Counted from the stretch's first letter, positions 27,166 to 35,884 are shown. The stretch is 64,000 nucleotides of DNA from Pseudogracilibacillus sp037892545 (GCF_037892545.1 NZ_JBBKBG010000003.1:62001-126000), one strand, 5' to 3'. The notes: generated from the letters alone by a model not told the origin. Translations and numbers: made by a program.

Positions 27166-28434
27166 TTATAAAAATAATCGTTGAATATCGTTCCATGTAA
27201 CGACAAGCATTAATAACATTAGAAGCGCAAAACCAATGACATGTACAAATCCTTCTTTTTGAGGATCAATAGGTTTCCCTCGTACCGCTTCAATCCCTAC
27301 AAATAGCAATCTTCCCCCATCAAGGGCAGGTAATGGGACTAAATTAATGATTCCTAAATTAATACTTAACATCGCCGTCCACATTATAAAGTTCATAAAC
27401 CCTGTTTGGACCACTTGATCTGTTGCATCATAAATTCCTACTGGACCTGATAACATATCAAGTGATAGTTGCCCTGTTACAAGCATCGCTAAATTAGTTA
27501 TAATGAGTTTCGTCGTTTCATACGTTTGGGTAAACCCGTATTTGAATGTACCGATAAACGATTTTTCAAATGCTAATTTTACACCGACTTGTCCAATTGT
27601 TTCTTCTTCCACTTGTAACTCTTTCGGGGTAACCGTAAGGTCTGTCTCTTTTCCATCCCGAAGAATCGTAAAATCTAAAGCTATTTCAGGATTTTCCTGT
27701 ACTGTTGCCGTAAACTCTGTCCATTTTTCAATTTTATTACCTTCAATTGCAATGACTTCATCACCAGCTAACAATCCAGCTGCTTCAGCCCGACTATCCG
27801 GTTCTACTTCACCAATTAATGCACGATCTGTCGGTACTCCTTGAACAAGCCCTAAAATAATGAATAAAACTATCGCCAAAATAAAGTTCATCATTGGCCC
27901 GGCAAACAATTGCATCGCTCTTTGCCCAACTGTTTTAGAAGCAAATTGGCGATCAAAAGGGGCTATCTGAGTTTCCCTTTCATCCATAATGAAAAATGCA
28001 TTTCTATCTACTTCAAAACGGTGCACGGTCGTTTCATCGCCTATTTCATATCCAGCGATATACAACTCATGATCCAAGTCAATCGATTCCACTTCAATTA
28101 AATGTGCATTTGGATGTTTATCTTTATTATTTACAATAATCTGTTTCACTTTACCCTCATCATTAAACTCTAATCCAATATGATGTCCAGGTTTTAACTC
28201 AATAATTTCTGGGTCATCACCGGCAACTCGAACATATCCACCAATAGGTAATAACCGAACCGTATACAACGTTTCATTCTTTGTCATTGAAAAAATCTTC
28301 GGTCCAAATCCTATTGCAAATTCTCGTGCTAACATACCAGCACGTTTTGCAAAAATTAAATGACCCCACTCATGCACAGAAACTAATAATCCGAACATGA
28401 AAATAAACGCGATAACCGTCGTCAAACGAAACAC
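27166..28434 (-). CDS. rasP: Site-2 intramembrane metalloprotease RasP
   Basis: The 422-residue protease cuts membrane-anchored regulators such as anti-sigma factors and remnant signal peptides. The zinc motif HEWGH is at residues 21-25 in the first membrane helix. A PDZ domain lies around 205-285 (SRAEAAGLLAGDEVIAIEG), and the second active-site motif LVPLPALDGGRLL is near 370. It follows cdsA by 16 bases. The usual intervening gene dxr is missing. Confidence 0.96.
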   Translation of the reverse strand: MFRLTTVIAFIFMFGLLVSVHEWGHLIFAKRAGMLAREFAIGFGPKIFSMTKNETLYTVRLLPIGGYVRVAGDDPEIIELKPGHHIGLEFNDEGKVKQIIVNNKDKHPNAHLIEVESIDLDHELYIAGYEIGDETTVHRFEVDRNAFFIMDERETQIAPFDRQFASKTVGQRAMQLFAGPMMNFILAIVLFIILGLVQGVPTDRALIGEVEPDSRAEAAGLLAGDEVIAIEGNKIEKWTEFTATVQENPEIALDFTILRDGKETDLTVTPKELQVEEETIGQVGVKLAFEKSFIGTFKYGFTQTYETTKLIITNLAMLVTGQLSLDMLSGPVGIYDATDQVVQTGFMNFIMWTAMLSINLGIINLVPLPALDGGRLLFVGIEAVRGKPIDPQKEGFVHVIGFALLMLLMLVVTWNDIQRLFL

Positions 28435-28450
28435 TCCTTTTAAAACTTTT

Positions 28451-29218
28451 TTAGAATAGTGGTAAAACGAACAACATTAATAATACAAATAATAAACTAT
28501 CGAGACGGTCTAATATACCACCATGTCCTGGAAACAGTTTACCATAATCTTTAATCCCATATTGACGCTTAATAGCTGAGGCAACTAAATCTCCCATCTG
28601 ACCAAAAATAGAAATCGTACATGCAATAACCATTACCATAGTATACGAGATATCAAAAGGATATATCACTTGAAAAATGACTGCTACGATTATTGCTATT
28701 ACAATACCACCGATTGCCCCACCAATTGTTTTATTTGGACTAATTTCAGGCCATAACTTTCGTTTCCCTAAACTTCTTCCAACAAAATATGCACCCGAAT
28801 CTGTCGCCCAAATCGTAAATAAAATAAACAATAAATAATTAAGACCAAGCAAACGGATTTCGATTAACATATGAAAAGATATCCCCATATAAAATGTCGC
28901 TAAAAACAAAAAGCTTGCCTGTTGAAAGGTAAATCTGTTTTTCGTTAAAACTGTTATGATAAATAGGATGATTGCAAATAGTACAAATGCCTCTAATTTC
29001 ACATCATTTTGCACTTCGTTATTTAGAAGAATTAGTAAAAATCCTGCACTTATAACCGTATATACTATTCCCTTTTTTGGATTTAACATGCGCATTAGTT
29101 CATACAAACCTACTAAAGCAAATAAATACGTCATGACAATAAACGGCCAATTTCCGTATATAATTATTGGTATTAATATAATTAATGCGATAATTGCTGT
29201 TACAATTCGCTGCTGCAT
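28451..29218 (-). CDS. cdsA: Phosphatidate cytidylyltransferase
   Basis: The 255-residue membrane enzyme makes CDP-diacylglycerol for phospholipid synthesis. It has about eight membrane helices. The C-terminal signature is present in full: ATDSGAYFVGRSLGKRKLWPEISPNKT (about 138-164 as separate conserved blocks) and the closing KDYGKLFPGHGGILDRLDS block (about 225-243). It overlaps no neighbour but lies 15 bases after uppS. Confidence 0.95.
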   Translation of the reverse strand: MQQRIVTAIIALIILIPIIIYGNWPFIVMTYLFALVGLYELMRMLNPKKGIVYTVISAGFLLILLNNEVQNDVKLEAFVLFAIILFIITVLTKNRFTFQQASFLFLATFYMGISFHMLIEIRLLGLNYLLFILFTIWATDSGAYFVGRSLGKRKLWPEISPNKTIGGAIGGIVIAIIVAVIFQVIYPFDISYTMVMVIACTISIFGQMGDLVASAIKRQYGIKDYGKLFPGHGGILDRLDSLLFVLLMLFVLPLF

Positions 29219-29233
29219 TTACTTGTCCACTCC

Positions 29234-29992
29234 TTAAAGTCCACCATAGCGTCTTTTACGTTTTTGATAATCTTTTAATGCATCAAGAAAAATTTGTTCG
29301 TTAAAATCAGGCCACATCACATCTGTAAACCAAAACTCTGCATAGGCTAATTGCCATAATAAAAAATTACTTAATCGATGTTCCCCACTTGTCCGGATGA
29401 GTAAATCAGGGTCTGGTACATCTTCTGTGTACAAATACTTTGCGATAATCGCTTCATCAATATCTGTTTCAGCAATTGTTCCATCATGAACATCTTGAAT
29501 GACTTGTTTGGTTGCCCGGACAATTTCATCACGGCTACCATAGTTTAATGCAAAATTTAATAATAAACCATCATTCTGTTTTGTTTGTTCTTTTGCATGT
29601 GAAATAGAACGTTTCGTATGTACTGGCAACGAATCAAATTCTCCAATTGTTTTGATGCGTACATTATTTTCAATCATTTCTGGTAAATATTTATTAGAAA
29701 ATTCGATTGGTAGACGCATTAAAAAGTCAATTTCTCTTTTCGGGCGTTTCCAATTCTCTGTAGAAAAAGCATACAATGTTAATACTTTGATTTTTTGTGC
29801 TACCGCTTCTTTTACAATTTTTCGAACGACTTCCATACCTTCTTTATGACCTGCAATTCTTGGAAGGCCTCTTTCACTCGCCCATCTTCCATTTCCATCC
29901 ATGATAATAGCTACATGATATGGTACATTATCTATTTTTTCTGATTGTATTTGTTTTTCGTTTTTATTAAAAAAAGGCATCCACTTAGACAT
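29234..29992 (-). CDS. uppS: Undecaprenyl diphosphate synthase
   Basis: The 252-residue cis-prenyltransferase builds the C55 lipid carrier for cell wall synthesis from farnesyl and isopentenyl diphosphates. The catalytic aspartate is Asp32 in IIMDGNGRWA, and RTSGEHRLSNFLLWQLAYAE (about 200-219) is the second conserved block. Its substrate pathway is of interest because dxr, usually two genes downstream, is absent from this cluster. Confidence 0.97.
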   Translation of the reverse strand: MSKWMPFFNKNEKQIQSEKIDNVPYHVAIIMDGNGRWASERGLPRIAGHKEGMEVVRKIVKEAVAQKIKVLTLYAFSTENWKRPKREIDFLMRLPIEFSNKYLPEMIENNVRIKTIGEFDSLPVHTKRSISHAKEQTKQNDGLLLNFALNYGSRDEIVRATKQVIQDVHDGTIAETDIDEAIIAKYLYTEDVPDPDLLIRTSGEHRLSNFLLWQLAYAEFWFTDVMWPDFNEQIFLDALKDYQKRKRRYGGL

Positions 29993-30134
29993 TCATCGCC
30001 CTCCACATTTTAAACTAGCATATATTACTATTTACTTATTAAAATTATACTCAATCTATTAGTGAATTGCGACATAAAAGAATCTTTTCATTTGAAACGT
30101 ACAATCCACAACTATTGTATTATACCATAAAAAA

Positions 30135-30165
30135 ACAGTGACAACGACTCCATCGTTACCACTGT
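30135..30165 (-). terminator. Terminator after frr
   Basis: A 13-bp stem (30135-30147 with 30153-30165, two G-U pairs) with a 5-base loop is followed by a run of seven U residues. It lies 18 bases after the frr stop. Confidence 0.9.
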
Positions 30166-30182
30166 AAATATTTCGACAAATA

Positions 30183-30740
30183 TTAAACTTCCATTATTTC
30201 TGCTTCTTTTTCCGCAGCTAGACGGTCAATTTCAGCAATATAATGATCTGTTTCTTTTTGTACTTTATCTTGAGAAGTGCGTAATTCATCTTCTGTAATT
30301 TCCGCATCTTTTTCAAGTTTCTTCAATTGATCATTTGCATCTCTACGAATGTTACGAACTTGTACACGTGATTCTTCAGCGTACTTCCCAACAATTTTCG
30401 TTAAATCTTTACGACGTTCTTCTGTTAATGCCGGGATATTAATGCGAATTACATTTCCATCGTTTGAGGGTGTTAATCCTAAATCTGCTTTTTGAATTGC
30501 TTTTTCAATGTCAGCTAATGCCGTTTTATCAAACGGTGTAATCACTAACATTCTAGCTTCAGGCGCACCAATTTGCGCTAATTGATTTAATGGTGTAGGA
30601 GCACCATAATATTCAACAAAAACATTGTCTAATAAACTCGGATTCGCTCTACCAGCTCGAACCGTTGCTAAATTACGTGAAAATGCTTGGATTGCTGTTT
30701 GCATTTTTTCTTCTAATGTAGAAAACACTTCTTTCGTCAT
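30183..30740 (-). CDS. frr: Ribosome recycling factor
   Basis: The 185-residue protein splits post-termination ribosomes together with EF-G. The family segments RAGRANPSLLDNVFVEYYG (about 28-46) and ALTEERRKDLTKIVGKYAEE (about 104-123) are intact, and the length is standard. It starts 2 bases after pyrH. Confidence 0.98.
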   Translation of the reverse strand: MTKEVFSTLEEKMQTAIQAFSRNLATVRAGRANPSLLDNVFVEYYGAPTPLNQLAQIGAPEARMLVITPFDKTALADIEKAIQKADLGLTPSNDGNVIRINIPALTEERRKDLTKIVGKYAEESRVQVRNIRRDANDQLKKLEKDAEITEDELRTSQDKVQKETDHYIAEIDRLAAEKEAEIMEV

Positions 30741-30742
30741 TA

Positions 30743-31462
30743 TTATTTCCCCCTAATTGTTGTTCCAAGTACCTCGCCTTGTACAACTCGTTTAATATTT
30801 CCTTCTTCTGTAATAGAAAATACGATTAACGGAATATCGTTATCCATACATAATGAAGATGCAGTGGAGTCCATTATTTCTAACCCTTCATTTAACATGT
30901 CTAAATAGGTTAATTTATCATATTTCACAGCATCTTTATTTACTTTTGGATCTGCACTATACACCCCATCAACATTATTTTTAGCCATTAAAATTACGTC
31001 CGCTTCAATTTCAGCCGCACGTAAAGCTGCTGTTGTGTCTGTAGAGAAGTATGGATTTCCTGTACCAGCTGCAAAAATGACGACACGTTTCTTTTCTAAA
31101 TGACGTACAGCTTTTCTTCTAATATAAGGTTCTGCTACTTGTCTCATTTCGATAGAAGTTTGAACGCGAGTTGGAATTCCAATTTGTTCTAAACTATCTT
31201 GTAACGCTAATGAGTTCATCACAGTTGCTAACATTCCCATATAATCGGCATTGGCACGTTCCATACCCATTTCACTTCCGATTTTACCTCGCCAAATATT
31301 TCCGCCACCTACTACTACTGCAACTTCTACCCCTAATTGTGCTACTTCCTTTACCTGTTCAGCAATCGAACGAATAATCTTTGGTTCAATACCAAAACCT
31401 TGATCTCCACTTAAAGCTTCGCCACTTAATTTAAGTACAATTCTACGATATCGTGTTGTCAT
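30743..31462 (-). CDS. pyrH: UMP kinase
   Basis: The 239-residue hexameric enzyme phosphorylates UMP to UDP. The amino-acid-kinase fold is shown by RIVLKLSGEALSGD (about 6-19), VVGGGNIWRG (about 50-59) and the acceptor-site GTGNPYFSTDTTAALRA block (about 132-148). It sits between tsf and frr as in nearly all Firmicutes. Confidence 0.97.
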   Translation of the reverse strand: MTTRYRRIVLKLSGEALSGDQGFGIEPKIIRSIAEQVKEVAQLGVEVAVVVGGGNIWRGKIGSEMGMERANADYMGMLATVMNSLALQDSLEQIGIPTRVQTSIEMRQVAEPYIRRKAVRHLEKKRVVIFAAGTGNPYFSTDTTAALRAAEIEADVILMAKNNVDGVYSADPKVNKDAVKYDKLTYLDMLNEGLEIMDSTASSLCMDNDIPLIVFSITEEGNIKRVVQGEVLGTTIRGK

Positions 31463-31526
31463 TTTATACCTCCAAAAACAGTGAAATATTTAATCTAATC
31501 CATTTATTGTCATTATTTTATACAGC

Positions 31527-31593
31527 AAAACACGAACAATCTGACAAATAGTGAAATAAACTCCCATTATTTCTGTGAAATTGTTCGTGTTTT
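31527..31593 (-). terminator. Long perfect stem-loop between tsf and pyrH
   Basis: The 14-base arms (31527-31540 and 31580-31593) are perfect complements with 39 bases between them. It begins 29 bases after the tsf stop and is probably a terminator or mRNA end-protecting structure. The U run after it is short. Confidence 0.6.
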
Positions 31594-31621
31594 ACGATGA
31601 ATTCCTTATTCGTTCATCAAA

Positions 31622-32506
31622 TTATTTTTTAATTTGACTCATAACTTCTTCCGCAAAATCTTCTTCTTTCTTCTCGATTCCTTCGCCCACTTCATAACGA
31701 ATAAATCCTTTAACTACAGCACCTTTATCAGCCACAAACTTTTTCACTTTCACATCAGAATCTTTAACGAAAGCTTGGTCTAATAAACAAATCTCTTCGA
31801 AGAATTTTCCTAAACGACCTTCTACCATTTTCTCAACAATGTTTTCTGGTTTTCCTTCGTTTAATGCTTGCTCTTTTAATACGGTTCTTTCACGGTTTAC
31901 TTCGTCTTCAGGTACTTCATCACGTGAAACATATTTCGGATTTACAGCTGCAACGTGCATTGCGATATCTTTAGCTGCTGCTTCATCTGTTGTACCTTCT
32001 AATAATGCTAACGCACCGATACGTCCACCCATGTGTAAATATTCACCAAATACATCTGCATCTGTTTTCGTTAATACTTCAAAACGACGTAATGTAATTT
32101 TCTCTCCAATTGTTGCAATTGCTGAATCAATATATTCTTGAACCGTTTTCTCTTCTGATTCAACTGTTTGTCCTAAAGCTTCCTCTAAGTTAGCTGGTTT
32201 GTTTACCACTAAATGCTCTCCTAAATCAGCAACTAATTTTTGGAAAGTTTCGTTTTTCATAACGAAGTCTGTTTCACAGTTTACTTCTAATAAAACTGCG
32301 TCATTTCCTTTAACAACAATGGATGTTGTACCTTCTGCAGCGATACGTCCTGCTTTTTTCGCAGCTTTTGCAGCACCGCTTTTACGTAAGAAATCAATAG
32401 CTTCTTCCATATTTCCGTTCGTTTCTTGTAATGCTTTTTTACAGTCCATCATTCCAGCACCAGTTTGTTCACGTAACTCTTTTACCATTTTAGCAGTAAT
32501 TGCCAT
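31622..32506 (-). CDS. tsf: Elongation factor Ts
   Basis: The 294-residue protein is the nucleotide exchange factor for EF-Tu. The conserved N-terminal UBA-like domain has VKELREQTGAGMMDCKKAL (about 8-26), and the core has LEVNCETDFV (about 73-82). The length is typical of bacilli. It follows rpsB after a terminator-like hairpin. Confidence 0.98.
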   Translation of the reverse strand: MAITAKMVKELREQTGAGMMDCKKALQETNGNMEEAIDFLRKSGAAKAAKKAGRIAAEGTTSIVVKGNDAVLLEVNCETDFVMKNETFQKLVADLGEHLVVNKPANLEEALGQTVESEEKTVQEYIDSAIATIGEKITLRRFEVLTKTDADVFGEYLHMGGRIGALALLEGTTDEAAAKDIAMHVAAVNPKYVSRDEVPEDEVNRERTVLKEQALNEGKPENIVEKMVEGRLGKFFEEICLLDQAFVKDSDVKVKKFVADKGAVVKGFIRYEVGEGIEKKEEDFAEEVMSQIKK

Positions 32507-32568
32507 TGTACAGTCCTCCTAAAAATTTTTATGTTTTTAATAAACATGTATAAAGTTCTCTGTAAAAA

Positions 32569-32598
32569 AGGTGATAAAAGGTTGTCCCCTTATCACCT
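32569..32598 (-). terminator. Hairpin between rpsB and tsf
   Basis: AGGTGATAA (32569-32577) pairs with TTATCACCT (32590-32598), and six U residues follow on the transcript. It probably attenuates read-through from rpsB into tsf. Confidence 0.8.
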
Positions 32599-32612
32599 CT
32601 TACTGTTTACAA

Positions 32613-33362
32613 TTATTCTTCTGTTGATACTTCTTCTGTTTCTACTACTACTTCTTCTGTAGCAGCTTCATCCATTTCTGTACCTTGTCTTCCTTCGATG
32701 ATTGCATCAGCAATTTTACCTGACAGTAATTTCACCGCACGAATCGCATCATCGTTTGCAGGAATCACATAATCAATCTCGTCTGGATCACAGTTTGTAT
32801 CGACGATTCCGATAATAGGAATACCTAATTTACGAGCTTCTGCAATTGCAATCGCTTCTTTACGAGGGTCGATTACAAATAATGCATCTGGAAGCTTTTT
32901 CATATCTTTAATTCCGCCTAAGAATTTAATTAGACGTTCTTTTTCTTTTAATAAGTTTACTGTTTCTTTTTTAGGTAATACGTCAAACGTACCATCTTCT
33001 TCCATTTTTTCAATTTGTTTTAAACGGTTAATACGTTTACGAATTGTTTGGAAGTTTGTTAATGTACCACCTAACCAACGTTGATTAACGAAGTACATAC
33101 CTGAACGGTTTGCTTCTTCTTTCACTGATTCTTGAGCTTGTTTTTTCGTACCTACGAAAAGAACTGTTCCTCCGTCTTCAGATAATTGTCTTACAAAATT
33201 GTACGCTTCTTCAATCTTCTTCACTGTTTTTTGTAAGTCAATAATATAGATTCCGTTTCTTTCTGTAAAAATATACTTTTTCATTTTCGGGTTCCAACGA
33301 CGTGTTTGGTGTCCGAAATGAACTCCAGCTTCTAACAGCTGTTTCATTGAAATAACTGACAT
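32613..33362 (-). CDS. rpsB: 30S ribosomal protein S2
   Basis: The 249-residue protein contacts S1 or its equivalents on the 30S surface. It starts MSVISMKQLLEAGVHFGHQT and contains the S2 blocks RWNPKMKKYIFTERNGIYII (about 22-41) and DALFVIDPRKEAIAIAEA (about 156-173). The acidic tail is common in bacilli. AGGAGG lies upstream of the ATG. Confidence 0.98.
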   Translation of the reverse strand: MSVISMKQLLEAGVHFGHQTRRWNPKMKKYIFTERNGIYIIDLQKTVKKIEEAYNFVRQLSEDGGTVLFVGTKKQAQESVKEEANRSGMYFVNQRWLGGTLTNFQTIRKRINRLKQIEKMEEDGTFDVLPKKETVNLLKEKERLIKFLGGIKDMKKLPDALFVIDPRKEAIAIAEARKLGIPIIGIVDTNCDPDEIDYVIPANDDAIRAVKLLSGKIADAIIEGRQGTEMDEAATEEVVVETEEVSTEE

Positions 33363-33518
33363 GGTAATTTCCTCCTTTGGTTTTTCCTCCGCCTAAATCA
33401 TTTTCATATATGACCTTTGTAAGGCACCTATATATAAATCAATAGACGTGTGTAATTGTTTATTTTATTACCATAGATTAAATTATCATATATACATGAA
33501 TTAAGCAAGTAATTTACG

Positions 33519-33992
33519 TTAATTCTTATGTAATTTCACAATTAGTTCCACCTCTGTTTTTCCACGGTCAAATGCTCGGGCGATTTCCTCAATTGATTTT
33601 CCAGCCTGATACATTTGAATCATTCGAGCTTCTGAGGAAGTTTCAACTTTATCTTGTTCTTTTTCTATCATCTTTTGTAATAGGGAACCAAAACGAATAT
33701 CTTCTTTTAATTTTTCTCCCGTTTTTTGTTCTTCCATTGTGTGATCTTCTTGTACTGTATCTGTTCTATAAGTGGCTTTCTCCCTTGCTTCTTTCACTCC
33801 ATCTTCCTGTTTTAATAATTGGATGAGATGATTATTTTCTTCATGAAGTACATGCATAAATTCCGTTAGCAAAGATTCTATTTCTTCTTTTCTAGCGTTT
33901 TTTTCCGCTTGCACTTGTTTAAACAAACTGTACACTGCATACATTAATATAATGTGCAGCAAAAAACTTATCATCCATAAAAATGATGTCAT
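33519..33992 (-). CDS. swrB: Swarming motility protein SwrB-like
   Basis: The 157-residue protein has one N-terminal membrane helix (about residues 4-22), a charged, probably coiled middle, and a C-terminal helix-turn-helix-like block (YQAGKSIEEIARAFDRGKTEV, about 129-149). In B. subtilis SwrB activates the flagellar export switch and raises sigma-D activity. Its place between sigD and rpsB is the same here. Middle-region conservation is low, so the assignment relies on topology, the C-terminal block and context. Confidence 0.75.
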   Translation of the reverse strand: MTSFLWMISFLLHIILMYAVYSLFKQVQAEKNARKEEIESLLTEFMHVLHEENNHLIQLLKQEDGVKEAREKATYRTDTVQEDHTMEEQKTGEKLKEDIRFGSLLQKMIEKEQDKVETSSEARMIQMYQAGKSIEEIARAFDRGKTEVELIVKLHKN

Positions 33993-34033
33993 TGTTTCAC
34001 CTCAAAATATATAACTAGCTTAACGTCCTATAC

Positions 34034-34342
34034 TTACCGTGAAAAATCAATATGATTTCCTAAATATGGATGTGATACTTCAGTAAGATTTTTCTCTCGT
34101 TCGTCTTCTAGTGTTTTTTTCTCGCTTTGCTTTTTTTCTTGTCGTTCGTTCTCATCTGTATTGTTCCATTGAACTTCTTCTTGCACCTTTACCTTTGTTT
34201 GGTTTAATTTAGATTGTTTTAATTCTTTTTCTGTCAATGCATCTTGGAACTGTTGTCCTTGCCTCATTAATTGATCTTGTATACGACTTGCATCTTGTGA
34301 TCTTGGGATTGCAATTTGCATATCAATTGATTTATGCCCCAT
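34034..34342 (-). CDS. Uncharacterised highly charged protein between sigD and swrB
   Basis: The 102-residue protein starts MGHKSIDMQIAIPRSQDA, has a Gln/Glu/Lys-rich central part predicted to be helical or coiled (about 20-85), and ends with a compact motif HPYLGNHIDFSR. It has no membrane segment or signal peptide. The ATG at 34342 follows a good AGAGGA site; a frame opening at 34360 adds six residues and contains that site. I believe similar proteins occur at this place in other bacilli, but I know of no function. Its position at the end of the fla/che region suggests a link with motility. Confidence 0.7.
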   Translation of the reverse strand: MGHKSIDMQIAIPRSQDASRIQDQLMRQGQQFQDALTEKELKQSKLNQTKVKVQEEVQWNNTDENERQEKKQSEKKTLEDEREKNLTEVSHPYLGNHIDFSR

Positions 34343-34472
34343 ATATATTCCTCTTTTCAAAATCAGTTTTTAAACAATTGGACTAAAAAAGATGGGTATG
34401 TCTATATTCTTGAGTCGTTTTTTACTGTCAATTCATTTTGCCTTACATATCAAGCTCCTATTTTTATTTCAT

Positions 34473-34556
34473 TCATTTCATTACTTCTGGCAACGACAAA
34501 ATAGCTTGTAGCTTATTTTCCGAAATGTGAATCTGAAAGTCATTCATTTTTTTCAT
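34473..34556 (-). pseudogene. 27-codon gene stump after sigD, possible FapA/DUF342 remnant
   Basis: An ATG at 34556 with a strong AGAGGTAGG ribosome binding site opens a frame of only 27 codons that begins MKKMNDFQIHISENKLQAIL and stops at 34473. The start DFxIxISxxKLxA resembles the N-terminus of FapA/DUF342 proteins, which I recall being encoded directly after sigD in several bacilli. Most of the gene seems deleted. It could instead be a real short peptide gene. Confidence 0.45.
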
Positions 34557-34586
34557 ATACCTACCTCTATATGGGTAGAAGGGATA

Positions 34587-35363
34587 CTAAGCGATTTTTT
34601 GAATGATTTTTCTTAATTTCAAAATCGCTCGCTTATGAATTTGACTAATTCTTGAAGTAGTTAATTGTAAAACTTCCCCTATTTCCGTTAATGTCAATTC
34701 TTCTTCATAAAATAAACTGATGACAAGCTGTTCATTTTCATTAAGTTGTTTCACACCCTCCATCAATTGTGCCTTCCACTCTTCTTTTAAAAGTTCGTCA
34801 TCAGGAGAGTGAAGTGTATCATCTTCGATCATCGCACCGAGTGATACCTTTTCTTCTTGATTATTCGACGTTATTGTTTGGTCCATTGATATAATATTTG
34901 AAACGAGTGCATGTTGCAGTATATCTTCTACTTCCTCAACAGGCATTTGTAATGCTTCAGAAATTTCACTAGGTGTTGGTGTGTGATGTAATTGTTGTTC
35001 TAATGCTTCAGCAACTTTCTCTACACGTTTTGTCTGCTCCCGTAAACCTCGTGGCAACCAATCTTCTTTTCGTAATCCATCCATAATTGCACCTCGAATA
35101 CGAATGGTTGCATACGTATCGAATTTTAATTGTCTAGATATATCAAATTTATGAAGCGCGTCATACAAACCGATTAAACCTAAACTTTTTATTTCATTTT
35201 TTTCAACATTATCGGGTAATGTACTGCTAATTCTATCGACATGATATTGAACTAAGTACATATAATGAGCAATTAACGCATCTGCTACATCATTTTCTTT
35301 ATCTGCAGTCCATCGCTGCCATAAATCATGTATATATTGGGAGTTTTTCACTTCCACGTCCAC
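34587..35363 (-). CDS. sigD: RNA polymerase sigma factor for flagella and chemotaxis (sigma-D / FliA type)
   Basis: The 258-residue sigma factor directs late flagellar, chemotaxis and autolysin genes. Region 2 holds the DALHKFDISRQLKFDTYATIRIRGAIMDGLR block (about 67-98, in conserved pieces), region 3 lies near 110-140, and region 4 ends with LTEIGEVLQLTTSRISQIHKRAILKLR. Several in-frame GTG codons lie close to a GGGGAGGAG site; the GTG at 35357 or 35351 has better spacing than the one at 35363. It is the last main gene of the fla/che operon, so its level depends on transcripts reaching the operon end. Confidence 0.96.
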   Translation of the reverse strand: MDVEVKNSQYIHDLWQRWTADKENDVADALIAHYMYLVQYHVDRISSTLPDNVEKNEIKSLGLIGLYDALHKFDISRQLKFDTYATIRIRGAIMDGLRKEDWLPRGLREQTKRVEKVAEALEQQLHHTPTPSEISEALQMPVEEVEDILQHALVSNIISMDQTITSNNQEEKVSLGAMIEDDTLHSPDDELLKEEWKAQLMEGVKQLNENEQLVISLFYEEELTLTEIGEVLQLTTSRISQIHKRAILKLRKIIQKIA

Positions 35364-35377
35364 TCCTCCCCATTACT

Positions 35378-35884
35378 TTAAATAATTTTCTCGTCCTTAC
35401 TTACGGTACGAATATGTAATTCCCCTGTAGATGGATCAAATTCAATTGTTCGTCCATTACTTCCACCTACATCTGAAGCAACAATTGGTATTTGGTGTCG
35501 CTTTAAACGTTCCATTACAGCATCAACATTTCTTGGTCCAATACGCATGACATCTGAGGTGCTATTCATTTGAAACATTTGTGCTCCACCAGCGATTTTA
35601 GCTTTTAAAAATAATTTTCTCGCATGTTGCGCTAATAACTTTTCAATTAACACATCAATTGCTGTATCTGCATACTTATATGCATTCATAGACGTCTGTT
35701 TCGTTAACTGTGAATCCGGCAACATAATATGTGACATACCTGCAATTTGTTCGTTTAAATCATACACAACCACCCCGACACAAGAACCTAATCCCGAAGT
35801 CCTTATAACATCTGGTGACTTTGCAATATTTAAATCCGCAATTCCAACCTTTACGACTTTTTTAATTTGTGTCATCCTATTCAA
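35378..35884 (-). CDS. cheD: Chemoreceptor glutamine deamidase CheD
   Basis: The 168-residue enzyme deamidates chemoreceptor glutamines and binds CheC. The catalytic pair is visible as Cys in SGLGSCVGVVVYD (about 30-42) and His in MSHIMLPDS (about 50-58). It overlaps cheC by 8 bases, matching the known CheC-CheD partnership. Confidence 0.95.
   Translation of the reverse strand: MNRMTQIKKVVKVGIADLNIAKSPDVIRTSGLGSCVGVVVYDLNEQIAGMSHIMLPDSQLTKQTSMNAYKYADTAIDVLIEKLLAQHARKLFLKAKIAGGAQMFQMNSTSDVMRIGPRNVDAVMERLKRHQIPIVASDVGGSNGRTIEFDPSTGELHIRTVSKDEKII

Noticed and set aside
27012..27206. Minus-strand frame of 64 codons between rasP and polC
   Set aside because: It covers the rasP terminator and overlaps both genes' ends, has no ribosome binding site and no recognisable protein features.
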